From contig NC_089826.1 in the NCBI RefSeq assembly GCF_035046505.1, forward strand, positions 3,886,501 to 3,950,500: a stretch of DNA of 64,000 nucleotides. The letters are read 5' to 3'. The stretch comes from Tiliqua scincoides. Taxonomy: Eukaryota; Chordata; Lepidosauria; Squamata; Scincidae. Positions within the stretch are counted from its first letter, which is position 1; each line of letters begins with the position of its first letter. A model generated the notes under the pieces. The model saw only the letters and a program-made list of their open reading frames with translations, had not been told where the DNA came from and did not search any database. Below, one piece after another: positions 20,601 through 30,182 of the stretch. Made by a program: the position numbers and the translations under genes.

Positions 20601-23600
20601 TCAGTGCTTCACCGCATGGCGGGGTCTCCTCTCATTCACTAGTAGGAAGTCACTTGGAGATGCCTCCATGGAGCAACCGTTTGCTTGTATCAGCTCTTAA
20701 AGGCCACCTTGTGTTGAAGTGTTTTTCCTTCTTGGTCTGTAAAGAATAGCACTGTTTCTACCCAGTGTGCTGATGTGTTTGTGATACGTCTTAGTATGAC
20801 TGGTGATGACCAATGATGTGGAGCCAGGTCAAGGGAAAGCATCACATAACAATCCAGCATATATGTGTGTCCGTTCTTCCTCCAGAGCCTTCAGAAAATG
20901 TTTCTCTGACAGCAGTTACTGCTAGAGAGGACCCCAAAAATCCTCCTCCTGATATTTGCCAACGTTCTCCACGTAATGTCTTGGAGCAGGGCCAAGTCCA
21001 GCCCCCCTTGTCTGTTGATGCCCCAAGATCTTCGTTCTCAACTCCAGATCCATCCCTCCTAGCGATGGGCGATTGCAGCACTCCCATTCAGGAAACCAAA
21101 CATCCTTCATTGAGCAAGGAGATAGTGGCGAAGCCTAAGGTGGGTTTGCCTGCCTTCCTCTGGCTATGAATCTGCCTGCTTTCATGCCTGTGAACAAGGG
21201 AGGGGCTGGGAGAAGTGACAGGTAGGGGCTGAGTGTACGCAGATGCAGTGGGGGGTGGGAGACGTTGGGCTGCAGCTTGGCTGTAGTGAGGAGGCCAGTT
21301 ATGTTAGTTGCTGCTTTAATTTATACAACTTTGTATACAAGTTGTCTGTATACAACTTTGATTATATTCTAGAAAGCAGAATATAAATAGTTGAAACAAG
21401 TGAGGTGTGTATGGCTTGGAAAGGTTTTGCTATTAGAACCAATTTTTGCCTGCCCCCCAGGTGTAAACATTTGGTCCTTGTTGCATATATGCAACGTAGA
21501 ACAGAAATGGCTTAAAGCAGGCCTTGCAAAAAGTGAGTCATGTCCTGGGATGCCTGAAAGCCAGAATGTTTGCAGTCAGGAGCTGTCAGGATTTATATCC
21601 TGACAGATGTAATGGAGATGCACAAACTGGAGATGCGCAAGAGTGCGAACTGTTTGTTTTCAAATCACAACCCTATGAAAAAAAATTGCAGGGAAGCATT
21701 CCAAGAAGAAGAGAACAGTAGCAGAAAGCCAGTCAGCCAGCCAGCCAAAGAGGAGCATAAAAAAACAGTACAGCCAAATTAAAAAAATATGGCAAAACAA
21801 ATGCATTTTCAGATGTCACTGGAACACTGGCCAAAAAGGGCCCAATTTACCCTTCTTCTGGTCGTTCCACCAACTGGGTGCCACCATGAAAAAGACTCTC
21901 ACCCTGAGTGGATTGTCAAGCAGGTCATTCATCAGTGTGCCACCACTCACCTCTGACCAAAGAAGGGCATTGAAGGAAGACCTGCCCATAGAGTCTTAAT
22001 GCTAGGATGGCACAGGTTGGATGATTTTTTCCTGCCCTTCTCAAAAGTGTCTGGGTCAGCCTTGGTTGACTTGGTCACTCTCAGTCTGAGTTCTTGAGTT
22101 GCATTATAACCTATGAGTTTTCTTTTCAGAATACAGGGAATGCCCAAAAGCTGGAATCTTCCACTCCTATTCAAAAGAAGAACGAAGCAAACTCTGGGAT
22201 GTCATTGCAAGTTGATAAACAACCAGTTGACCCAGTCACATTGGCTGCAAACACGTCTCGTATATCTCCAAATCAAGACCATCTGGATCTTGGAGAGATG
22301 CCCAAGGATGTAATGCTCCTTAACATACAAGTGAACTCAAGATCCAGTGCAGGTAATTTGGTGCAGAACTGGGACAGCTGCCAGCTTCATCCTGTTCATG
22401 TGACAAAAGAGCGTTTTGGGAGCTTGAATCATCTGACTGGTGATGATGCCCGTTTAGTATCCAAAAGGCCAGAGCTTACTGCCTCTCCTTACGCCAGACC
22501 TTCTGAAAATCAACCAGAGGAGAACTACTATTCGTCTTCTAACAGCTCTCTATTGACTCCAAGCAGTCAAGATGAGACCCAAGATAGAGAATCACCGAGA
22601 GAGCGGAATACCCAAGCCCTGCGGAACCAGGATGAGGGCCTTTCGCACAGCATGATAGACAAAGGCAGCCCGGTTCCCTGGCAAAATAGATTTGATGTAA
22701 ATCGGAACAATGACCAGGGTAAGTGAAATACAGTAGTAATGGAATCACCAAAGCTGTGCCCTTCCACCAGAAGGAAGGTGACAGCTAGAACAAATCTTTT
22801 TACAGGCCAGAATCCACAAGTGTTGTGCTGCCTTCTGGGTCCAATGCAGTTAAAATAACCAATTGTTCCAATCAAGTGCCACCACCAACTTCTTCAGAAG
22901 AAGGTGTTCATGAGTTGGTTAATCCTGGTATGACCAGCTCTTGGAAGGCGACTTGGCTGGACCTAAGAGAAATATGAGTGGCTGAGAAAGCACAAGGGAT
23001 AGAAACCCCTGGCACTGTGCAATTCAGTGCTCAAGTGCCTTGTGGTGGGAACGAAATGAAGATATGCTCTTGGTTTTCAAGCATATCTTCGCAACCATCA
23101 GAGCAAGAAACTTGTTATTTGTTCCGTTCATGAGAATCCCACTGGGATACTTGGGAAGCTGAATTTTTTTGCCCAGAAGTGCATTCCAATCCAAAGGGCT
23201 TTCTGCCCTCACGCAAAGTTCCAGTCTATGCACACCACCCTGCCTGTGTTCTAACAAAGACTGTGTGCATTGTTTCTATGCAGGCAGGGGTGTACCTAGG
23301 GCAGTTATTTCCAAACTGTGAGGCGTAGCTCCCTAGGGATCCATGGAAACCAGCCAGGGGAGCCGCAGATTCCTTGTGAATAACCTACTGCCCTATACAA
23401 TGCATAGCATTGTAGAACTAATGGGGAGCCACGGCCAATGGCCCAGTAGGTCAGGGAAGCCACCAGTTGAAAAAATTTGGAAACCACTGACCTAGGGTAT
23501 CTGAACCTGGAGTGGTCCACTCATAGTGACTGGTGGGCCACTGGAGTGAGCCACAAGTTGTCCTGACCTTTGCCTTGAGATCCCCCCAGCCAGGGCTAAT

Positions 23601-26600
23601 GGTCACTCAAAGTGAACGGTGAACTTGGTTTCCACCTCAAGATCCCTGAGGGAGGCCAGGTCTACTAGCTGCTCAGTGGCACTCTTGATACCTCAGGCAT
23701 ATTTGACACCAGAGAGACCACCCCCTCCCCTTAGTATGCCACTGTGTACAGGTGTCCACTGTATGCAGGTGTCCATATAGGTGCCATTTAGTGCTGTTAT
23801 AGCATCCAAGTATGGCATCCAGTATTATATGGCATCCGGTACAATATGGCATCCAGTACTCCTTGGCTTGGTGATGCTGAACCCAACCCTTCCTGACTCC
23901 AGGTTTATCCCTTGTTAAAAAAGGACCATGTTCCTCAGGTCTCCAGCACCATTCCTAGTAAGAGGTTTGGGCCTCCACCTTCTGACTCATAGATTCCTTC
24001 TCCACTGAAGTGATTCTGCCTATCTCAGGAGGATAGGTCTGGGCAGGAGGTCTGGTCTAGAGGGTAGAGCCTCCATTTGCCTGAAGATTAACATCCACAA
24101 GGTCGCCAGTTCGAGGCCACTGGCACCGTGCGACCTTGAAGCAGCTGGCAAGCTGCAGCTGAGCTGTTCCATCTGCTCGGAGCGTGGGAGGATGGAGGCC
24201 AGAATGTTAAACCAGATCGGAGTGTAACACCGTGAATGTAGTGGTTCTTGAAAAAAAGAACCTTCTTTCAATTTGTAAAAATCCCTGCGTGGATTTAATA
24301 AGCCTGCCTATGTAAACCGCCTTGAATAAAGTCTTGAATAAAGACCAAGAAAGGCGGTATATAAATACTGTATATTATATTATTATTATTATCTCACCCA
24401 CAGCGGTTTCAGGTGACATGGTCTCTGATCTTCTTAAATCTCCTGTTCAAGCGACAGACAGAACGACCACCCCAAAGCAGGTGGAGGTAAGTGGCTGTGT
24501 TGTCAGTTTTACAGATGTAGAATTTGTGGAAATGTGGAATTCACAGGGAACAAAAGTAGTAACTTGGGAGCAGGTGGGGATTTGTATGTCATGCTGACTG
24601 ACTTGAGTATTCCCTTTAAAGCACATGAAATGCATTGTAACAGTGGTCTTCAGGCTTTCTTGTGCCACAACCCGAATGAATGAAGTGTGAGACTGGGGGC
24701 CCACCGTTGGTCCCACCCCTTTCCTGGGACTCTCTCTGCCCTCTCCTTGCCCCTGTTACACCCTCCTAGCACTATTCATTGTGGCCAAATATTCTTATTA
24801 GAGAAAGCGAAAAGTTATTAGAGAAAGAAAAAGTTACTTCAAAGTCTGGCACTTGTGAAAACTATTCTATCACAGTTGCTAAGAACCTGAGCAGGGCCCT
24901 CTGATTGCCAGATGCAGGGGAGGGCACCAGGACACAGGTTGTGCCTGTTGTCTAGTGTATTCCCTGAAGCATTTGATGGGCGACTGTGAGATACATGAAG
25001 CTGGACTAGATGGGCCTTTGGCCTGATCCAGTGGGGCTCTTCTTATGTTCTTAGGACTGGGACACAATCTCCTGGTACCTGAAGGGGTACACACAGTACC
25101 ATCAGGTAGTGTGTGACTAATAATAATAACAACAACAACAACAATAATAATAATAATAAATAACAAATAATTTATTGTGCATAGATTTCTCTGTGCAGTT
25201 TGTATGGTTTTATACTTCCTGTATTAGATGATTTTCTCTGTTCCATGTACTGCTTTTAATTGCTATTATCATTGTTTTTATTGCATTGTATCACTATTCT
25301 GTTGTTGTTACATTAATGGCACACTGCTTTCAGCACTGGAGAAGTGGGTTATAAATCTTTTAAATAAAATAATGATACCCTTAAACCTGGATAAAGGCCA
25401 AGCCCAAGGATGTTGCAGCTTGACTCCCTTGGAGAAAGCACCTGTGTGTGGTCAGGTTCTCACCTGCCTTCCTGGGAATCAGAGAGGTGCATTGGACTTC
25501 TCAAACTGATACTGGAGTATGTGCGGTTAGGGACCAGTGAAATTTAGATGTACAAGGAATTGCTTTGCCTTTATGGCTGCCTATAATTGCCTGCTTGTAT
25601 TTTTGCTAAGATTTGCATTTGGGCACTGTCCAATGCTCAAACCATTTCTCAGGCCTCCTTGTTCTCTTTCCTCCTGCGTTGTCAAGCCCTATCTCCCCCC
25701 CCCCCATCTTTTACACAAACTCTCATGGGATTGGACAAGTTTCTGGAGGAAAAATCCATTATGGGTTACAAGCCATGATGTGTAACCTCCTGATTTTAGA
25801 AATGGGCTATGTCAGAATGCCAGTGCAAGGGAGGGCACCAGGGTGCAGGTCTCTTGTTATCTGGTGCGCTCCCTGGGGCATTTGGTGGGCTGCTGTGAGA
25901 TACAGGAAGCTGGACTAGATGGGCCTATGGCCTGATCCAGTGGGGCTGTTCTTATGTTCTTAACTACAATTCCCAGGAAGCCTTGCAGGTCTCTTGTTAC
26001 CTGGTGTGCTCCCTGGGGCATTTGGTGGGCCGCTGTGAGATACAGGAAGCTGGACTAGATGGGCCTATGGCCTGATCCAGTGGGGCTGTTCTTATGTTCT
26101 TAACTACAATTCCCAGGAAGCCTTGCAGGTCTCTTGTTATCAGGTGTGCTCCCTGGGGCATTTGGTGGGCCGCTGTGAGATACAGGAAGCTGGACTAGAT
26201 GGGCCTATGGCCTGATCCAGTGGGGCTGTTCTTATGTTCTTAACTACAATTCCCAGGAAGCCTTGCAGGTCTCTTGTTATCAGGTGTGCTCCCTGGGGCA
26301 TTTGGTGGGCCGCTGTGAGATACAGGAAGCTGGACTAGATGGGCCTATGGCTTGATCCAGCAGGGCTGTTCTTATGTTCTTACCGCTTTGTCTGCCTGTG
26401 GCTAGTTGGTCTCTGCCAGAGCTTTGCCCCAGTCCCCCTGGACCCTTGGCTACCCACTGCAGTCTGGTTTTGCAGGGAATTCTCCATGTGCCTGGGAGTG
26501 AGACTTCCCAATGACATTTATTTGAAAGGTTGAATTCTTGCTTTATCTCCTACAGGTGATAAGACCAAGTAGGAGCAATGCCCTTGACTCTTCCAGAGCT

Positions 26601-27233
26601 CACCATATCTGGGACACCAACAAAGAGGATTATGCACCCTGTAAGCCAGGTGTGCTGATTTCACACCCAGTTGAAATTCCAAGGAGATTAGGTGACCAAA
26701 CATTGAGCGGTGATACAACAAACCCTGCATATTCAGGGAGTTCAGAGAGACTTCGCATGAGCAACAACTCTGGAAGTGACCCTTTAATGGTGAGTGATTC
26801 CAGCCAAAGTTGTCTGTCTGAAGAAACATACTCCAGTCCAGCCGTAAGTAGCGACTGGGGAAGAAGTTGGACAACTGCAAGAACCAGTCCTTCTGTTCCA
26901 TCTGAGAATGGCAACCGTCTGGATGATGGCTCCATCAGAGTTCTGCAGGGTAGGATAGAGCAGCCTCCCAGCTTCGAGCTCGAAGGAGCACCTGCTACAA
27001 TGGATTTGCCTGGCGCCCCCAGGAGCCGATCTTGGGGTCCTTTACCTGACTCTGTCCCTGACCATCAGCCAATCAGCAGTGCCAGTCCCCAACCTGAAAA
27101 TTCTGGCAATGCCCACCCAAATAAGAAAGTCAGTGATGAAACGCCATCCCTTTTGGGTTCTCCTGTATGGCCTGCTGTTGGCTTGGCCCTGGCATTTGGG
27201 GTTCTTGTACTGCTTAGATGGCTAAAGAAATAA
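17539..27233 (+). CDS. MAVS: MAVS, mitochondrial antiviral-signalling protein (six coding exons)
   Basis: This is the adaptor on the mitochondrial outer membrane that RIG-I and MDA5 engage through CARD-CARD contact. It forms filaments and recruits TRAFs and TBK1/IRF3. Coding exons: 17,539-17,658; 18,713-18,887; 20,886-21,139; 22,130-22,718; 24,404-24,486; 26,556-27,233. Phases agree throughout and give 632 residues (human 540). Residues 1 to about 95 are the CARD (starts MSFAEDKVKEYIRY; then SVWDFFDHLKRRRGWLQELL). A TRAF2/3-type PIQET lies at 165-169, and a TRAF6-type PEENYY at 312-317. The middle is low-complexity and Ser/Pro/Asn-rich. The pLxIS position reads PLMVS at 483-487. The C-terminus (about 609-627, WPAVGLALAFGVLVLL) is a tail-anchor followed by RWLKK. 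The position before PANK2 and RNF24 matches human 20p13. The start chosen is the first ATG after the acceptor and aligns with human MPFAEDK. Confidence 0.95.
17815..17965 (+). repeat. LINE 3' tail fragment (L2-like)
   Basis: Lies in MAVS intron 1 after the first coding exon. TTTATGGGGTAAGCTGCCAT, then GGTAGAAAGGTGGGATAAAA and a (TTAAA)n tail are typical of reptile L2-type 3' ends. Confidence 0.45.
17966..18712. other. MAVS intron sequence, nothing recognised
   Basis: The rest of the intron before coding exon 2 shows no repeat or conserved block that I can identify. Confidence 0.35.
18713..18887 (+). CDS. MAVS: MAVS coding exon 2 (CARD, second part)
   Basis: The acceptor is CTGTTACAG|CAAGAG and the donor TCA|GTAAGT, giving residues 41-98 plus one base. 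GDIADDIQLVYEKHQ corresponds to human VDLADEVASVYQSYQ. Phase 1 fits the next exon. Confidence 0.93.
18888..20885. other. MAVS intron with old repeats
   Basis: It holds an L2-like tail near 19,565-19,665 (GCCAAAAGGCATGATAAAAA). A CAGTGGTGTAGCTAC terminus of an hAT-like fragment starts near 19,817. A minus-strand tRNA-type SINE lies at about 20,060-20,200. No further exon is supported. Confidence 0.4.
20060..20200 (-). mobile_element. tRNA-derived SINE fragment, minus strand
   Basis: The reverse complement of the SINE at 6,464: CAGGCAGGGGACTTTCCCGG, CCCTACCTGGATATGC, then CTCTTCCACTGAGCACTGGC, which is the A-box end. Confidence 0.55.
20886..21139 (+). CDS. MAVS: MAVS coding exon 3 (TRAF-binding motif)
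   Basis: The acceptor is TTCCTCCAG|AGCC and the donor AAG|GTGGGT. Residues 99-183, proline-rich, with STPIQETKHP holding the PxQET TRAF2/TRAF3 motif (human PVQET at 143-147). Confidence 0.9.
21140..22129. other. MAVS intron, nothing recognised
   Basis: No repeat or conserved element was identified apart from short A-rich runs. Confidence 0.35.
22130..22718 (+). CDS. MAVS: MAVS coding exon 4 (disordered middle region)
   Basis: The acceptor is TCTTTTCAG|AATA and the donor CAGG|GTAAGT. Residues 184-379 plus one base. It contains a second SSTPIQ block (193-198) that lacks the ET, and PEENYY (312-317), which fits PxExx(aromatic/acidic). Confidence 0.9.
23302..23489. mobile_element. hAT-type element in MAVS intron
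   Basis: Ends CAGTTATTTCCAAACTGTG and AAATTTGGAAACCACTG. The 8-bp target duplication ACCTAGGG is perfect (23,294-23,301 and 23,490-23,497). It shares interior sequence with 4,491-4,648. Confidence 0.85.
24041..24396 (+). mobile_element. tRNA-derived SINE abutting MAVS exon 5
   Basis: The A-box-like GGTCTAGAGGGTAGAGCC and B-box-like CCAGTTCGAGGCCACTGG are clear. The 3' end reads GTAAACCGCCTTGAATAAAG, AGAAAGGCGGTATATAAATA and then (TAT/ATT)n. The tail runs directly into the exon 5 splice acceptor at 24,403/24,404. The better-preserved boxes make this the younger of the two copies (other at 12,917). Confidence 0.8.
24404..24486 (+). CDS. MAVS: MAVS coding exon 5 (83 bp, next to a SINE)
   Basis: The acceptor is CACCCACAG|CGG, whose AT-rich tract is the tail of the SINE ending at about 24,396. 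The donor is GAG|GTAAGT. It completes codon 380 and gives residues 381-407 (ends TPKQVE). It is needed to keep exon 6 in frame. Confidence 0.8.
24900..25053 (+). mobile_element. CR1-type LINE 3' UTR/tail
   Basis: GGGGAGGGCACCAGGACACA, GAAGCTGGACTAGATGGGCC and CCAGTGGGGCTCTTCTTATG identify the TTCTTATG-tailed CR1. Only the last 155 bases are present. Confidence 0.8.
25160..25375 (+). repeat. Microsatellite and LINE 3' tail (L2-like)
   Basis: An (AAC/AAT)n array (about 25,115-25,165) is followed by AT-rich sequence. That sequence ends GAGAAGTGGGTTATAAATCT and AAATAAAATAATG, resembling an L2-type 3' end. Confidence 0.4.
25722..25960 (+). mobile_element. CR1-type LINE 3' end (start of tandem array)
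   Basis: Begins GGGATTGGACAAGTTTCTGG (the ORF end) and runs through the 3' UTR to CTGTTCTTATGTTCTTA. The last 140 bases form the first, imperfect unit of the array that follows. Confidence 0.85.
25961..26380 (+). repeat. Three tandem 140-bp CR1-tail units with SBS-like motif
   Basis: Units start at 25,961, 26,101 and 26,241, with an exact 140-base period. Each opens with TAACTACAATTCCCAGGAAG, which resembles the ZNF143/THAP11 binding motif, and then repeats the CR1 3' UTR from GCAGGTCTCTTGTTA to CTGTTCTTATGTTCTTA. The units differ at only a few positions. The array lies in MAVS intron 5, 175 bases upstream of the last exon. Confidence 0.95.
26556..27233 (+). CDS. MAVS: MAVS coding exon 6 (IRF3 motif region and tail anchor)
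   Basis: The acceptor is ATCTCCTACAG|GTGATA, with stop TAA at 27,231-27,233. Residues 408-632. KPGVLISHPVE aligns with human KPGVLASQVDS, SGSDPLMVSDSSQS with SGCFEDLAISASTS, and the hydrophobic C-terminus is the outer-membrane anchor. Confidence 0.93.
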   Translation: MIRPSRSNALDSSRAHHIWDTNKEDYAPCKPGVLISHPVEIPRRLGDQTLSGDTTNPAYSGSSERLRMSNNSGSDPLMVSDSSQSCLSEETYSSPAVSSDWGRSWTTARTSPSVPSENGNRLDDGSIRVLQGRIEQPPSFELEGAPATMDLPGAPRSRSWGPLPDSVPDHQPISSASPQPENSGNAHPNKKVSDETPSLLGSPVWPAVGLALAFGVLVLLRWLKK

Positions 27234-27331
27234 GAGCAGGGGTCGAGCAGGGAAGAGAAAGGAGGATCACACACTCGTCCTCAGGTATACAGAATCATTT
27301 AATCGTTTTTTTTTAAAATGCACAGTCAAAA

Positions 27332-27337
27332 ATTAAA
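27332..27337 (+). terminator. MAVS: Candidate proximal poly(A) signal of MAVS
   Basis: ATTAAA about 100 bases after the stop codon. It is a common variant signal, but the GU-rich downstream element is weak. Confidence 0.3.
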
Positions 27338-27723
27338 GCACCTTTAACCTTTCCACTAACACCTTAAGTGAAGTGTACGATTCTTTGTAAAGAAATATGA
27401 AATAACTGTTGTTTAATGCACTTTTTCCACAGATATCATGTCAAGCCCCCAATGCTTGACTCCTCTCCTGCGTTCACCAGTTGCCTTCTTTTATAGTTTC
27501 CCCAGTTCTTCCTTGAATATCACTTTAAGAACTGTGTCCTGCAGCCCAATTTGGATGTTTTGTTAAACTTTAGGGTGGCCAGAACAAGCTTCTGAGAGCT
27601 GCAGCTCCCATGCTTCTCCCATACTTCTTATGCATGTGGGGATGAGATCTTAAGCTTCCACTTGAGAACAAACCACAGTTCGGCATTATGCACAGACTAG
27701 AGGAACTGTGAGCTAGCTTGGAT

Positions 27724-27964
27724 CAGTGGCATAGCTAGAGGGGGTGCAAAGCACTAAGTTTTGCAGGGAGCCTCACTGCAGCGTGCAAGCGGCCCTTTCC
27801 CTTCGGAGTCATTCCCAGCAGTGGGAGCAAAATGGAGGCAAAAGCCTCTGTTTTGCTCCCACCGCCGGGAATGGCTCTGAAGGGGAGGAGCCACTTGCAT
27901 GCCACAGTGAGGCTCCCTGCAAAACTTAATACAGTACTTTGCACCCCCTCTAGCTATACCACTA
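27724..27964. mobile_element. Foldback hAT MITE (family A) downstream of MAVS
   Basis: CAGTGGCATAGCTAGAGGGG to CTCTAGCTATACCACTA, with a perfect 8-bp target duplication GCTTGGAT (27,716-27,723 and 27,965-27,972). This is the clearest proof that family A is a hAT derivative. It lies 490 bases past the MAVS stop. Confidence 0.92.
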
Positions 27965-28979
27965 GCTTGGATGATGGGTTTGGACCAGTCCCACCCACAC
28001 AGGATGTGGGCTGTGAATGCACACAACCCACCCACCCCTCAGTGCATCATTCTACTTTTTATCATTGTGTGGAGGGCGATTCATTCGAAAGCCCCCCACC
28101 CTATTGTGAAAAGTGGAACAGTAAATGGAGAGGGGGGTCTAAATGGGTGCACTTGTGGCCTGTGTTGCACGTGTGTAGAACTGATTCAGATGTATTTTCT
28201 GAACCAGCCCTCTGATTTTCTTGTAACTACACTTAAACTGTGGTTGGATATCCTGGTTTGACAGTAGCCATTTGTTCATGGTTGAACATGGTTGGGGGTA
28301 GGGGCAGCAAACTCCAAAGTCCCACCTTCCATCAACCATAGGGACAGCATTTGCTGTGACAAGCACTACCTGGAGAGAGATCCTTCCATGATACAAGAGT
28401 CCTGGTTTGCCAGCATTCTCATATCATGGAGAGGATCTCTCCCCAGGTACAGCATTTGTTGCTGCAGAACCCATAGGAGGTGGGGGGGTGGAACTTCGGA
28501 GCACAGGTTGGGGCTTCCCGGCACACTCTTGCTGTTCTCTCAATCATACATTTATGCGCCTACCTTTTTAACATCTGCATTGGACTTTATGGTTAGAACA
28601 CATCATGGTTCCAAGGTCTGTGTGCAATATGGAACTGTGGTTTATTCTAAAGTGAAAGCCAAAGTGCTGCCATAAGGCAGTTGCATAACTAGGCTGGCGT
28701 GGTTGGATGAGTTTCTCCACTCTCACAGTGGAGTGGTCTTTTCCCGCCATCTCCACTGGGGGAAGGGATAACAGTATTTACCACTGATGCACTGTAAGTG
28801 GCACAAAATTGGCCCTCCAGCCCGCACTCACGTCCACACTGCTCCAAAAGGAGCCATTTTGGGGGCCAGGGCTGCACAGGTGCAGAGAAGGGGGTGACTA
28901 CACATGTGCGGAGGGGTGATGCAATGACACAGGGGGCCCTGGGTACTCACCCACCCCACCACACTATTACCACAAGGAT

Positions 28980-29401
28980 GAGACATACAAAATTTGTTGA
29001 GACATACAAAGTTATGCACGGGAAGGATAAAGTGGATAGAGAGATGCTCTTTACACTCTCACATAACACCAGAACCAGGGGACATCCACTAAAATTGAGT
29101 GTTGGGAGGGTTAGGACAGACAAAAGAAAATATTTCTTTACTCAGCGTGTGGTCGGCCTGTGGAACTCCTTGCCACAGGATGTGGTGACGACATCTGGCC
29201 TGGATGCCTTTAAAAGGGGATTGGACAAGTTTCAGGAAGGAAAATCCATTATGGGTTACAAGCCATGATGTGTATGTGCAACCTCCTGATTTTAGAAATG
29301 GACTATGTCAGAATGCCAATGCAAGGGAGGGCACCAGGTTGCAGGTCTCTTGTTGTCTGGTGTGCTCCCTGGGGCATTTGGTGGGCTGCTGTGAGATACA
29401 G
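28980..29401 (+). mobile_element. CR1-type LINE 3' end, left arm of palindrome
   Basis: Encodes the C-terminal segment (MLFTLSHNTRTRGHPLKLSV, then GLWNSLPQDVV and DAFKRGLDKF) and most of the 3' UTR. It stops at GTGAGATACAG, before the usual GAAGCTGGACTAGATGGGCC tail. It pairs with 29,406-29,777. Confidence 0.9.
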
Positions 29402-29405
29402 CTTC

Positions 29406-29777
29406 CTGTATCTCACAGCGGCCCACCAAATGCCCCAGGGAGCACACCAGATAACAAGAGACCTCATTCTGGTGCCCTCCCTTGCATCTGGCATTCTGAT
29501 ATAGCCCATTTCTAAAATCAGGAGGTTGCACATACACATCATGGCTTGTAACCCATAATGGCGTTTTCCTCCAGAAACTTGTCCAATCCCCTTTTAAAGG
29601 CATCCAGGCCAGATGCCGTCACCACGTCCTGCGGCAAGGAGTTCCACAGACCGACCACACGCTGAGTAAAGAAATATTTTCTTTTGTCTGTCCTAACCCT
29701 CCCAACATTCAATTTTAGTGGCTGTCCCCTGGTTCTGGTGTTATGTGAGAGTGTAAAGAGCATCTCTCTATCTTCTT
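29406..29777 (-). mobile_element. CR1-type LINE 3' end, right arm of palindrome
   Basis: The reverse complement of 29,030-29,401 with on the order of twenty differences by eye. It starts at exactly the mirrored base after a 4-base loop (CTTC at 29,402-29,405). It lacks the same CR1 tail as the left arm, so the pair arose by inverted duplication rather than by two insertions. Confidence 0.9.
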
Positions 29778-30176
29778 AGGGAGAATGACTGGCCTGTACT
29801 GGATAGAATTTGACTTTGGTCTGATCCAATGAAGCATTTCTTAATGTTGCTGGGTTTCATCTGCTCTCTAATTTGTGCTTTTCATAGTGTCTTGTACAGG
29901 TGCTTGATGGGAGAATCTTTCTTCAAAATCTGTTTCTTATTCATCTTTCTGCTCTGCTCTGGGGTTTTTTTAGGTCTTGTAAAATAGTCACTCGAGTGCA
30001 AAAAAGTTGATCTTAGCTTCTTAAATGTTACCAGAAAAATTTCTACCTGCTTCTTAGGAACCGAAAACATTTCCCAGCTGTATTTTTCCTGCTACAAGAT
30101 TAGCTTATGGGCTTTGTTTTGCAACTGGGAATACATATGTTTGCTTTGAAGCTTCTTGGTTCAGGAATCTTGCATT

Positions 30177-30182
30177 AATAAA
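30177..30182 (+). terminator. MAVS: Candidate distal poly(A) signal of MAVS
   Basis: AATAAA followed about 25-40 bases later by GU-rich sequence (GGTGTGTTGGCCCTTG). It is outside a recognisable repeat tail. Confidence 0.35.

Noticed and set aside
22094-22726. MAVS exon 4 as a separate single-exon gene starting at an internal ATG
   Set aside because: The upstream ATG lies in the intron. The acceptor at 22,129/22,130 and donor at 22,718/22,719 fit the phases of the MAVS exons on both sides.
25961-26380. CRISPR-like array of regular repeats
   Set aside because: The 140-bp period has no unique spacers, the units are LINE tails, and the genome is vertebrate.
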